This document shows, one piece after another, positions 9,564-17,688 of a DNA stretch of 64,000 nt. Both the position numbers and the translations under genes were made by a program. Within the stretch, counting starts at the first letter, position 1. Each line of letters opens with the position of its first letter. Origin of the DNA: M3007 sp044347755 (lineage in GTDB: Bacteria; Bacteroidota; Bacteroidia; Chitinophagales; Saprospiraceae); assembly GCA_044347755.1 (NCBI GenBank), contig JBIKUE010000005.1, positions 27,825 to 91,824 on the forward strand. The letters are read 5' to 3'. The notes under the pieces were generated by a model. That model was not told where the DNA came from, searched no databases, and saw nothing but the letters and a program-made list of their open reading frames with translations.

Positions 9564-11342
9564 CTAATCCGCCACAATTTTCCCCGTTTTCACCGTATCG
9601 CCAGCGCGCACACGCCACAGGTACATGCCTGCCTGAGACATAGCAGAAGCAGGAATTTCCAACGCTGCCGGCCCCTGGGGCAAGGTGGTTTCCTGATGGA
9701 AAAGCAGTCGGCCGGAGACATCCAGCAAGTCCAATACCACCTGATCCTGAGCAATCAATTGCAATGGAATCACTGCACCATTTTGGGTGGGATTGGGCTG
9801 GGCATCTCCAATAAGATGTTGATTTTCAGACATTTGCTCATAAAAACTAACCAGATTCCCACAGGTCAAGTCGCAGATTTTAACCGCCACAAACTCCAAG
9901 GGGGTAGTTGGCATATTACTGGAATTTACCACTACACTTTCCGGAATGGGTGCTGAAAGCGGATCCGGAGCAGGGAATACATAGCTTTTATCGACAAAAC
10001 GCCAGGAAGTGTTATTGGGGAGCTCCGTGTAAATACCCAGAATGAGCTTTTTACACTCCAGGATATCCAGGGTATCGAGAACGTTGTCTTTGTTGGCATC
10101 TGCTGCAATCCATTGATAAGGGTTATCCAAAAGATCAGTTCCATCAATATGGTTTTGCAAAATGAGCATATCGAAAGTACTCACATATTCAAGAGGATGA
10201 TCATCCTTGACTGGCGAGATGGCAATATCTACGTTTTGGCTAATTGGAACGCTTGGATCCATTCCCCCACAACCATTGGCGTCACTTAAGGAAAAAATGG
10301 TAAAAGGCGGCAGAAATGGTGAAGGAGGGAAGTCAAAACCATATGATATATCTTCGGGAACATCACCACAGGCTGTTGCAGCGCAAACGATTGGGATAAA
10401 AGGCGCCGGGCTGCACCCATTAAAAAAGTCCTGTACCAACACATAGGTTTCGCAATAATCAGCATTACCGGCTACATCCAGGCTCCATACTTCCACAAAT
10501 TGCTCGCCTAATTCATCGCAATCAAAGGTTACGCTGGTTTCCGGCACACCACTGTTGTTTACCGGGAAGCCAGTACCTGTTCCCGACTTGCGGACACCAA
10601 TTTTGAGCAGGTTCCCAGGAGTGGCATTGTCTTCCATGTATTGAAGGAAATCAGAAGCCCACAGGGTAATTAACTGGGTAGGCATGATGTTGACGCTCAG
10701 GCCATTCAGGCAAACCACAATGGGGTTTTTACAATCCTTAACTTGAAAGTTTTTTTCATGCGTCAATTGCAGGCCGCCCCCATAGGTAACTTCCCAGCGA
10801 ATCTTATATGCACCATATGGCAGTTCAGGTAATACATACTGATCAGGCGACATGGCATGATGCCAGGCAACGCTAAAGTGGCTGGAATCGCCTACAGTTG
10901 CCGTACGCAGAGCAAAACGGTATTTTTGTGCAGGGGTTACCGGCCGCTCATCGAATACGCGCGCGATACCACCGGAATAATTCGGGTTAAGGGCATTGTT
11001 GTAGTTGACCAAACCGGCATCAGGAAACTGATCGCTATCAATCACTGTTTCAAAGATGTTGTTGTAATCCAGGTCCATGAACAGCACATAACGAACCTGT
11101 AAAACAGAATTGGGGCAGGTATCCCGCAGGATTAGTGCCAGCTCTGTGCCAGACTCAGCCAGGTCATGGGTTTGTAATCCTGGATCCCACCAATAGATTT
11201 CGTTCCAGAATTGGGAGTTATTTGAACTCAGGTCACAGCCTTGAACTGCCGTTTGGGCATTCGTAATCAATGGTACGCATTGGGCGTAAGCCCCCTGAAG
11301 CCCAAAAGCAAAGGAAAGCAGGGTAAGTAGTAGTTTTTGCAT
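9564..11342 (-). CDS. T9SS-sorted secreted protein with HYR-like and dockerin-like modules
   Basis: 592 residues from the ATG at 11342, which gives signal peptide MQKLLLTLLSFAFGLQGAYA; a 24-residue upstream extension is rejected. The N-terminal domain (about 20-205) contains YVLFMDLDYNN and is shared with the broken third paralogue. It is followed by an HYR-like domain (about 207-310), a dockerin-like pair (EYVSTFDMLILQNHIDG and ADANKDNVLDTLDI, about 380-440) and a sorting domain starting PNPTQNGAVIP. It has no cohesin-like module, unlike its neighbours. The last 20 or so residues, the stop codon and the following hairpin are almost the same as at 6634-6800, implying one duplicated block. Function unknown; surface display or secretion by T9SS is expected from the family. 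Confidence 0.8.
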   Translation of the reverse strand: MQKLLLTLLSFAFGLQGAYAQCVPLITNAQTAVQGCDLSSNNSQFWNEIYWWDPGLQTHDLAESGTELALILRDTCPNSVLQVRYVLFMDLDYNNIFETVIDSDQFPDAGLVNYNNALNPNYSGGIARVFDERPVTPAQKYRFALRTATVGDSSHFSVAWHHAMSPDQYVLPELPYGAYKIRWEVTYGGGLQLTHEKNFQVKDCKNPIVVCLNGLSVNIMPTQLITLWASDFLQYMEDNATPGNLLKIGVRKSGTGTGFPVNNSGVPETSVTFDCDELGEQFVEVWSLDVAGNADYCETYVLVQDFFNGCSPAPFIPIVCAATACGDVPEDISYGFDFPPSPFLPPFTIFSLSDANGCGGMDPSVPISQNVDIAISPVKDDHPLEYVSTFDMLILQNHIDGTDLLDNPYQWIAADANKDNVLDTLDILECKKLILGIYTELPNNTSWRFVDKSYVFPAPDPLSAPIPESVVVNSSNMPTTPLEFVAVKICDLTCGNLVSFYEQMSENQHLIGDAQPNPTQNGAVIPLQLIAQDQVVLDLLDVSGRLLFHQETTLPQGPAALEIPASAMSQAGMYLWRVRAGDTVKTGKIVAD

Positions 11343-11483
11343 GATATTAAAATAGGGTGAATGATTTAAATTCGTTCCAATAGCAGGATACGATTCGAGG
11401 AAAAACCGCTGCAAAGCTTACGGTATTTCCTCGAAAATTCAAATAAAAACGGCGCTAAATGTGTCGGATTTTTACATCGAGCC

Positions 11484-13718
11484 CTAAATTCGGATCAAGC
11501 GACCGGTAATCACCTGGCGATTCATTTGGATACGCCAATGGTAAACGCCTGATTGTTGCAAAGCCGCCGCCGGCATTTCCATTCGGTGTATACCAGCTGG
11601 AATAAACTGCTCCGTTGACCAAACTAAGCGACCATTCCCATCCAGCAATTCCAACATTACTGACGATGCCTCTTCAAGTTCCACAGGCCAGAATGAAGCA
11701 CCGGAGGTGGGGTTAGGAATTGGCGTAATGGCCTCTGAACCGGGCATTGTTGCCCGGGCCTCTACCTTTACCTTCAACGGGCGCGCAATACCCCCTTCCG
11801 GATAGACTTCCGGGTTGATGCTGCTTTTGTCTCCTTTTTGGCTACATATCTCCGATATCTTCAGGGGTGCACGTGCGCGTACCCGAAGGCTGAAAAGGGG
11901 TTTTCCGGCTAGGATAACAGCAGGTTCCGGATCAGACCAACTCAGGTTTAGGGTACCGGGTGCGGGAATAGCCCAATGTTCGGGTTGGATAGGCAACACC
12001 TGACCAGGAATGAGTTCCAGTACTTCTACCTGATTGGGGTCGTATGTCAGTGAATACTGCAGTCCTTCCCAAACGCCGGTTTCTGCGCTGGTAAAGGGGA
12101 TTTCATATACTTCTTCGTTGGCCAGCAACTTTTCAGTAGTAGTCAACTATAATGGTTCTGATCTCGATAAGGCTGCAGAATAAAATGTGTCAACTATGGC
12201 AGCAGATCCATTCACATCGCCCATTTTGAGTGCCCGAAACGAAAGATCTGCCGGATAATTGGGAATGGGAATCTTGGGTAAATCATAGGCCGAAGGGCAA
12301 TTGCCAAAAAAAGGACTGCCCCAAACCTGGCAGGTATCAACAAAGAACATCCAGGAAGGCGTATTTCCGGGCAGTTTTTGGGTCAATCCAAGAATTAGTT
12401 TCCGAATCTCCAGGATATCAAACGTTGTAACGGAATTGCTTTGATTGACATCGGCTGCCATCAATTTCCAGCCATCTGTAAAGGGATCTAAGGCAAGGAT
12501 ATGCTTGGAAATCAATACCAGATCATAAGTGGTAACACCATTCAGGAAAACGGAGTCTTTTTGGGCAGTTAAGGAAAACTGATTGACAGGCGGAAGTTCA
12601 TTGAGCGTTGTACAGCCGCTCCCAAAGTTTTGAAGGGTGCTGGATAAATGGGATTGATTGGGGGCCTGCCAATTGAGTTTGAAAGATACATCCTGGACCA
12701 CCTGATTATTCCAATAAGCAAAAGCGCAAATTGCCGCGGCCAATCCAAAAGGACAATACCCTGAAGTATCATAAACCAACACTTGAGATGTACAATGACT
12801 CAGGTTCCCGGCTTTATCTCTGGCCCAAACCTCGACCATCTGTCCCTCATTCATGTCACAATTAAACATTACGGTATCCTGTGGCAAACCATTTAATCCC
12901 ATTGGAAAGCCCTGACCTGAGCCTACCCTGCGTAACCCCACCACCAATTGCGTATCCGGTGAAATGTTGTCTGAAACACTTATCATGGCATCATCCAGTA
13001 GTAATGTTGCCGACTGTTCAATATCCAGGTAAACAGCTACCCCTGTTTGGCAGGTAACTTTTGGTGGGGCACAATCCCGAACAATAAAATTTCGGTCGCA
13101 ATAGCGTTCCAAATCATCCTGTTCCGCTACCCATTCAATCCGGTGCTTTCCCTCCGGAAGTACTACTGCTGTGTAGGTGTTTGGTTCAGCAAGTGTATTA
13201 AAACGGACCCAGCCAATGGTAGTATCTCCGGAATAATCCACTTCCAAGGTAAAGCTATACAGCAATGAATCAGGCAATGCCCTGTTGTCAAACCAAAGGG
13301 TATTTCCGCCGGAAAATCCGGGATTGAATGAATTATTGAACATAACCCTTCCCGGTGGAGGGGGATTGTTGGGATTAATGACAGTTTCCAGGAAATCATC
13401 ATTGTCTAAATCCAGGAACAACAGGTAGGTGACCGTGGTAAGCCCCTCCCCATTGCAGCCTTTGGCTCGAATATTTAGGTTTGGGATGGCCGTCTCGGGC
13501 ATGTCTATGGAGCCAATACTGGGCGCCCAGGTATAAAGCGGGGCATTCCAAAGATTGATGTCATTGGTGCTGGAGTCGCAATAAACGGGTGCTCCTTGCG
13601 GGCAATTAGTGATGGAAAAACACGCTTGAGAGGCAAGCTGTGCAGAAAGAAAGGAAAGCGCCAGAATAAAAAATACGCGCTGGCCTTCCCCCAAAGGCAG
13701 GTGTATCGGTTTTCTCAT
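11484..13718 (-). pseudogene. T9SS-sorted HYR/dockerin/cohesin-like protein split by an in-frame TAG
   Basis: Two same-strand open frames (13718-12147, 523 residues; 12146-11484, 220 residues) lie in one frame and are separated only by the TAG at 12149-12147. Read through, the product would be 744 residues: signal peptide region, N-terminal domain shared with the previous gene, HYR-like domain, dockerin-like pair (NGVTTYDLVLISKHIL and ADVNQSNSVTTFDI), then, after the TAG, a cohesin-like domain (GVWEGLQYSLTYDP) and a sorting domain starting PNPTSG. The first paralogue (6736-9420) aligns without a break across the same point, so the TAG is a nonsense change, not a real gene boundary. The truncated product would lack the sorting domain. 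A sequencing error is possible. A TTG directly follows the TAG, but reinitiation there would give no signal peptide. Confidence 0.75.
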
Positions 13719-13930
13719 AATCGGTGTTGGTTAAACGGCGTGGATTTTTGGCATCCACAGGATTAGCTTTCAAAGGTTTGGAGGTCGAAAAATAGCATAA
13801 ATGTTAAAACCAGCCACACCTAAATAACCTTTTGCCGTTTGGCCGACATTTTAGAGACACCGTTGAGGATTTAACTTTTGTACAAATTGGTCATTCACAT
13901 GCTCGAAATAAAACACGACTGGATATAGTA

Positions 13931-13972
13931 ATTTTATACCTCGTAGGTTTTAAAACCTACGAGGTATAAAAT
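13931..13972. terminator. Perfect 42-bp palindrome downstream of xylA
   Basis: Two 21-nt arms with no loop: ATTTTATACCTCGTAGGTTTT followed by its exact reverse complement. It starts 28 nt after the xylA stop codon. As RNA it would form a stem ending in an A/U-rich tract on either strand, so it may end xylA transcription. The core CCTCGTAGGTTTT may be a dispersed element. The rest of 13719-14000 holds the promoter region of the broken T9SS gene (AACCTTTG at about 13775 on the minus strand, one mismatch to TAnnTTTG) and nothing else recognisable. Confidence 0.55.
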
Positions 13973-14000
13973 CAAACTACATATCCCACCAATCGCTGAT

Positions 14001-15311
14001 TTACACGTACCTGGACAACAAGTTTTCCAACAATTCCTGCTTTCCGCTGCGTTGTTGCGGTTCGCCGCCGCGCAGGACAATATTGCGCAAGTCCTTGATT
14101 TTCAATTTGCCTGAGGCAAAAGCACGTCCTTCTTCAGTATCGAAAGAGGCATATCGTTCCTGAATCAGTTTGCGATATTCGGAGTTTTCCAGGATCTCGT
14201 GCGCGGCAAGGAGCGCCCGCGCGAAGGCATCCATACCACCGATGTGCGCGTAAAACAAATCGGCCAGATCCGTGGAATTACGGCGTGTTTTAGCGTCGAA
14301 ATTGATACCGCCGCCGGCAAAACCGCCCGCCTGTAGAATCACCAAAAATGCCTCGGTAAGTTCGTATACGTTGTTAGGGAACTGATCCGTATCCCATCCA
14401 TTCTGGTAATCGCCCCGGTTTGCGTCGATAGAACCCAGCATGCCGGCATTGGCAGCCACCTGCAGTTCGTGCTGGAACGTGTGGTGCGCCAATGTAGCAT
14501 GATTCACCTCAACGTTGAGCTTGAAATCCTTCTCCAGTCCGTATTCCCGCAGAAAGCCAATACTGGTAGCCGAGTCAAAATCATACTGATGTTTCATAGG
14601 CTCCATAGGTTTGGGCTCAATGAAAAAGACGCCCTTGAAACCTGCCTTTCGCGCATAGTCTTTGGCCATGTGCAGAAAACGCGCCAGGTGATCCAACTCA
14701 CGCTTCATGTTGGTGTTCAGCAGACTCATATAACCTTCCCTGCCACCCCAGAACACGTAGTTCTCGCCGCCAAGCTTAATGGTGGCATCTAAAGCATTTT
14801 TCACCTGTGCACCTGCCCAGGCCACCACCTGAAAATCCGGATTGGTGGCTGCGCCGTTCATATACCTGGGATGTGAAAACAGATTGGCCGTCCCCCAGAG
14901 CACTTTAAGTCCCGAGGCTTTTTGTTTTTCCAGTGCGTAATCGGTGATCTGATTCAGCCGCCGTTCGCTTTCCCGCAAGGTATCGCCTTCCTGAACGAGG
15001 TCAAAATCGTGAAAACAATAGTATCCCAGTCCCAGTTTGGTGGCGAACTCAAAAGCAGCGTCCATTTTGTCGCGCGCCTGATCCAGCGGTTTTTTCCGCT
15101 CCAGCCAGGGGAAATTTTTGGTGCCCGGTCCAAACGGATCGCCTCCGGTGCCGCAGAGGGTATGCCAGTAGGCCATAGCAAACTTGAAATGCTCGCGCAT
15201 GGTTTTGCCGCCCACCTTCCGGTTGGCATCATACCAGCGAAATGCCAGTGGGTTATCAGATTTAGCGCCTTCGAAGGCAATTTTGGTAATACCGGGAAAA
15301 AATGTATTCAT
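14001..15311 (-). CDS. xylA: Xylose isomerase
   Basis: 436 residues, typical of the longer class II xylose isomerases. Converts D-xylose to D-xylulose in the cytoplasm using two divalent metal ions. His101 and Asp104 in YYCFHDFDL are the catalytic pair. Metal ligands lie in FFIEPKPMEP, EVNHATLAHH and the later GGINFDAKTRR segment. Start ATG at 15311 gives the usual N-terminus. xylB, the next step, is on the same strand at 26429-27916, about 11 kb away, so the two are not in one operon. A family C repeat (CCGTCCA units) lies directly upstream of the start. Confidence 0.97.
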   Translation of the reverse strand: MNTFFPGITKIAFEGAKSDNPLAFRWYDANRKVGGKTMREHFKFAMAYWHTLCGTGGDPFGPGTKNFPWLERKKPLDQARDKMDAAFEFATKLGLGYYCFHDFDLVQEGDTLRESERRLNQITDYALEKQKASGLKVLWGTANLFSHPRYMNGAATNPDFQVVAWAGAQVKNALDATIKLGGENYVFWGGREGYMSLLNTNMKRELDHLARFLHMAKDYARKAGFKGVFFIEPKPMEPMKHQYDFDSATSIGFLREYGLEKDFKLNVEVNHATLAHHTFQHELQVAANAGMLGSIDANRGDYQNGWDTDQFPNNVYELTEAFLVILQAGGFAGGGINFDAKTRRNSTDLADLFYAHIGGMDAFARALLAAHEILENSEYRKLIQERYASFDTEEGRAFASGKLKIKDLRNIVLRGGEPQQRSGKQELLENLLSRYV

Positions 15312-15317
15312 ATTGTA

Positions 15318-15418
15318 ACGGTGGACGGTGGACGGCTTATGGTGGACTTGCTTTTAGCAATACTCGGGATAAAACCCCAGAAATGTCCAGAGCAACGCCA
15401 CCGTAGGCCGTCTACCGT
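15318..15418. repeat. Family C repeat (CCGTCCA units) with inverted partner, upstream of xylA
   Basis: On the minus strand CCGTCCACCGTCCACCGT ends a few bases before the xylA ATG. The plus strand at 15398-15418 carries CCACCGTAGGCCGTCTACCGT-like sequence, matching 18 of 21 bases as the inverted partner, with a loop of about 52 nt. The plus-strand segment differs by one base from one at 63930-63950. The 200-nt gap 15312-15511 holds nothing else recognisable. Confidence 0.65.
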
Positions 15419-15511
15419 ATAAAAGGCAAACATCTGCAAAGTTTGGGGCCTGTAAAAGTAAAATGATCAAAATAAAAGAACCGCGTAGCGGTGACATTCC
15501 TGTATACCACG

Positions 15512-16684
15512 TTAAAACAAAACAATCACCACCAATAGGGTAACAATAAACACCACTATCATCAGTAGCAGGTATAAGACACAAAAAACCAGCCACTTTA
15601 AAACCGTCCATGGCCACGATTGCAGATAAAAACGTTTCATGGCAAGTAACAGGGAAATCCCAATCCAGGCTATTGTCGGCAAGCCCAGCCATTCAATATC
15701 CAGGATATAATCATTAAACGCAAATAGCAGGGTAAGCAGCATAAATGCCCCGGATTGCTGATGCATGGTAAATATGAAATGCTCCACGTATAGCTTGTTG
15801 GTTTTCCAATACATCAGGTACAACAGAAACGACATCAAAGTTATCAGCACCAAAATCGTCCAGGCGAAACTTCCCACGTATCTGCTGACGAGCGACTTAG
15901 GGTCCTGTAAAGATTTGATACCCTGCCGGAGCATGATTTTTTCTTCCCAACTGTCAATATGATATCTGCGGATAATAGAATCCGGCGTTAGTTCTACGAG
16001 ATCCCTGGTGGCAACATTTATTCCGGAAAACAATAAGGACAAATAAATAGAATCCTGAGTTGTACTGTCTTTCTTACCCGTACCAACCTGCAGCAAGTAG
16101 TGGGCAGCCTTGATCAAAGGCCCGTCTATTTTACGAACAATAGAATCAACAGCCAACCTAACCTCTGGCGTTTGCCAGGCTTCCGGTAGTGAATCGATGG
16201 TTGAGGTATACTTTTTAGTCAATTCATACTCAAACAATACATCCATCAAACCTTTTTCAGACAAAACCCTGGCCAGCTCCTTATTCATGGTAGTATCTTC
16301 TCCACCTACCCTCAGGTTAAAATTCCCATTAGTAGAGTCCATTCTGGCGCCATTGAACTTCCCACTAATTGTGAGCAGGAAAAAGAACATCACAATAAAG
16401 AAAAACTGAACGGGATGTGGATAACGCTTAATCCTTCCGCTAAAATACTCCAGGGTTACTTTGGCCGGGATCAGCAAATGCCAGCACATTTTAACGAACT
16501 TGCCATCCAAATGCGTCAGGTTGGCAAAAAACTTGGTCAACAGGTCCCGCATACGTACACGGCCGTCAAAATCCTTCTGACCACAGTGCGGACAAAAATC
16601 GCCGGATCGGGCAAGCTTTCCATCACAATTTTTGCAGCGGCGTTTAGGTGTCTTTTCCTGGAGCGGTTCGTCTGTATATTCCAT
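15512..16684 (-). CDS. DUF3667-type membrane protein with N-terminal zinc ribbon
   Basis: 390 residues from the ATG at 16684; an upstream TTG at 16729 is less likely. The N-terminus has CKNCDGKLARSGDFCPHCG (about residues 19-37), a four-Cys zinc ribbon. A following LDGKFVKMCWHLLIPAKVT segment and RIKRYPHPVQFFFIVMFFFLL match the DUF3667 pattern. About five hydrophobic segments follow: one near residue 110 and the rest in the last 130 residues, ending in a run of Val/Ile/Leu. The middle is a soluble, charged loop. Function of the family is unknown. No operon partner is evident. Confidence 0.75.
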   Translation of the reverse strand: MEYTDEPLQEKTPKRRCKNCDGKLARSGDFCPHCGQKDFDGRVRMRDLLTKFFANLTHLDGKFVKMCWHLLIPAKVTLEYFSGRIKRYPHPVQFFFIVMFFFLLTISGKFNGARMDSTNGNFNLRVGGEDTTMNKELARVLSEKGLMDVLFEYELTKKYTSTIDSLPEAWQTPEVRLAVDSIVRKIDGPLIKAAHYLLQVGTGKKDSTTQDSIYLSLLFSGINVATRDLVELTPDSIIRRYHIDSWEEKIMLRQGIKSLQDPKSLVSRYVGSFAWTILVLITLMSFLLYLMYWKTNKLYVEHFIFTMHQQSGAFMLLTLLFAFNDYILDIEWLGLPTIAWIGISLLLAMKRFYLQSWPWTVLKWLVFCVLYLLLMIVVFIVTLLVVIVLF

Positions 16685-16813
16685 AACAGTTTGCTTTCGG
16701 TTACGGCAAAGAAATAGGGAATCAGACAACGGGAATAGTCATTCGTCGATTTACTCAAAAAGAAATTTGACAACTGGCGTGTAATTTTACCCTGAAGCGC
16801 ATCTCTCTTTCTG

Positions 16814-16821
16814 TATATTTG
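16814..16821 (+). promoter_or_regulatory. TATATTTG, Bacteroidota -7 element
   Basis: Matches TAnnTTTG, 118 nt upstream of the ATG at 16940. No TTTG at the usual -33 spacing. The remaining gap 16685-16939 shows no other feature. Confidence 0.4.
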
Positions 16822-16939
16822 CCAAACCAGGGTTGGTAAGAACATGTTCGGGATTTTCTGCTGAAGTTAAAACCATGTCTTCTTTGGTCCTGCAAGAAAA
16901 TTCCCAAACTTTTCTAAAACCCTATTCTGCCAATTAACC

Positions 16940-17647
16940 ATGATTCAACTCAAAATTCCAGAACCCTGTGTTGAAAAATGGACGGCTATGACGCCGGTTC
17001 GTCCGGATTGCCGCCATTGCGCCCAATGCCATAAAAACATTGTTGATTTTACTTTTAAGTCAGATGCTGAAATCCTGCGCCACCTCCAACAAAACGAGGG
17101 ACGGATTTGCGGACGGTTCCGGCCTGACCAACTCCAAAGACCCCTACATTCCGCAAACAAAATTGGTTGGGGGGTGAGAGCCTTTGCTACCGGATTACTT
17201 GGACTGTTTGCCTTGCCTGCCTGGTCACAGCAGCAAGACCCTATCCAAATGAATCAACCTATCAATAACCCTACAATTATTTCCGTTTCACAGGATACCA
17301 TTATTCGGACGATTTCTGGTAAAATAATTGACCCTCAAACTGGCGAACCGATCATTGGAGCCGTCGTTCAATTCCGAAATTTTGGAACGATTACCAATCT
17401 GGATGGCGTATTCAGTCTTCGTGTACCCTTGTCGACCCTTTATCCCATGAATGAGCCCTTAAAAGTTCATTTTACTGGCTTTATGCCTTTGGAATTGCCA
17501 TTGCCTGAAAAAATACTTCAGGAAGACCTGGCGCTCCTTCCCCAACCAATGGAAGAATCAAACGCGTTACTTGGAGAAATAATCCTTGTTTCTCCAAAAA
17601 AGCCCGGAGATCGCATTCGATGTTTTTTTAGGAAAATTTTTCATTGA
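16940..17647 (+). CDS. Cys-motif membrane protein with carboxypeptidase-regulatory-like domain
   Basis: 235 residues. The N-terminus (IPEPCVEKW, then PDCRHCAQCHKNIVDFT, then ICGRF) is a small Cys-rich, probably metal-binding domain that I recognise as frequent at the N-termini of Bacteroidota TonB/carboxypeptidase-regulatory proteins. One hydrophobic segment follows (about 80-95, FATGLLGLFALPAW). The outer part (about 122-190) is a CarboxypepD-reg-like beta-sandwich: ISGKIIDPQTGEPIIGAVV, then TITNLDGVFSLRVP. A basic tail ends the protein. The Cys domain would face the cytoplasm and the sandwich the periplasm. It precedes the large alpha-2-macroglobulin gene by 41 nt on the same strand, so the two may be cotranscribed. 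Specific role unknown. Confidence 0.65.
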   Translation: MIQLKIPEPCVEKWTAMTPVRPDCRHCAQCHKNIVDFTFKSDAEILRHLQQNEGRICGRFRPDQLQRPLHSANKIGWGVRAFATGLLGLFALPAWSQQQDPIQMNQPINNPTIISVSQDTIIRTISGKIIDPQTGEPIIGAVVQFRNFGTITNLDGVFSLRVPLSTLYPMNEPLKVHFTGFMPLELPLPEKILQEDLALLPQPMEESNALLGEIILVSPKKPGDRIRCFFRKIFH

Positions 17648-17688
17648 ACCTACTGCCCTTTTTTGACCATAACTTTTGATCCAAACAC

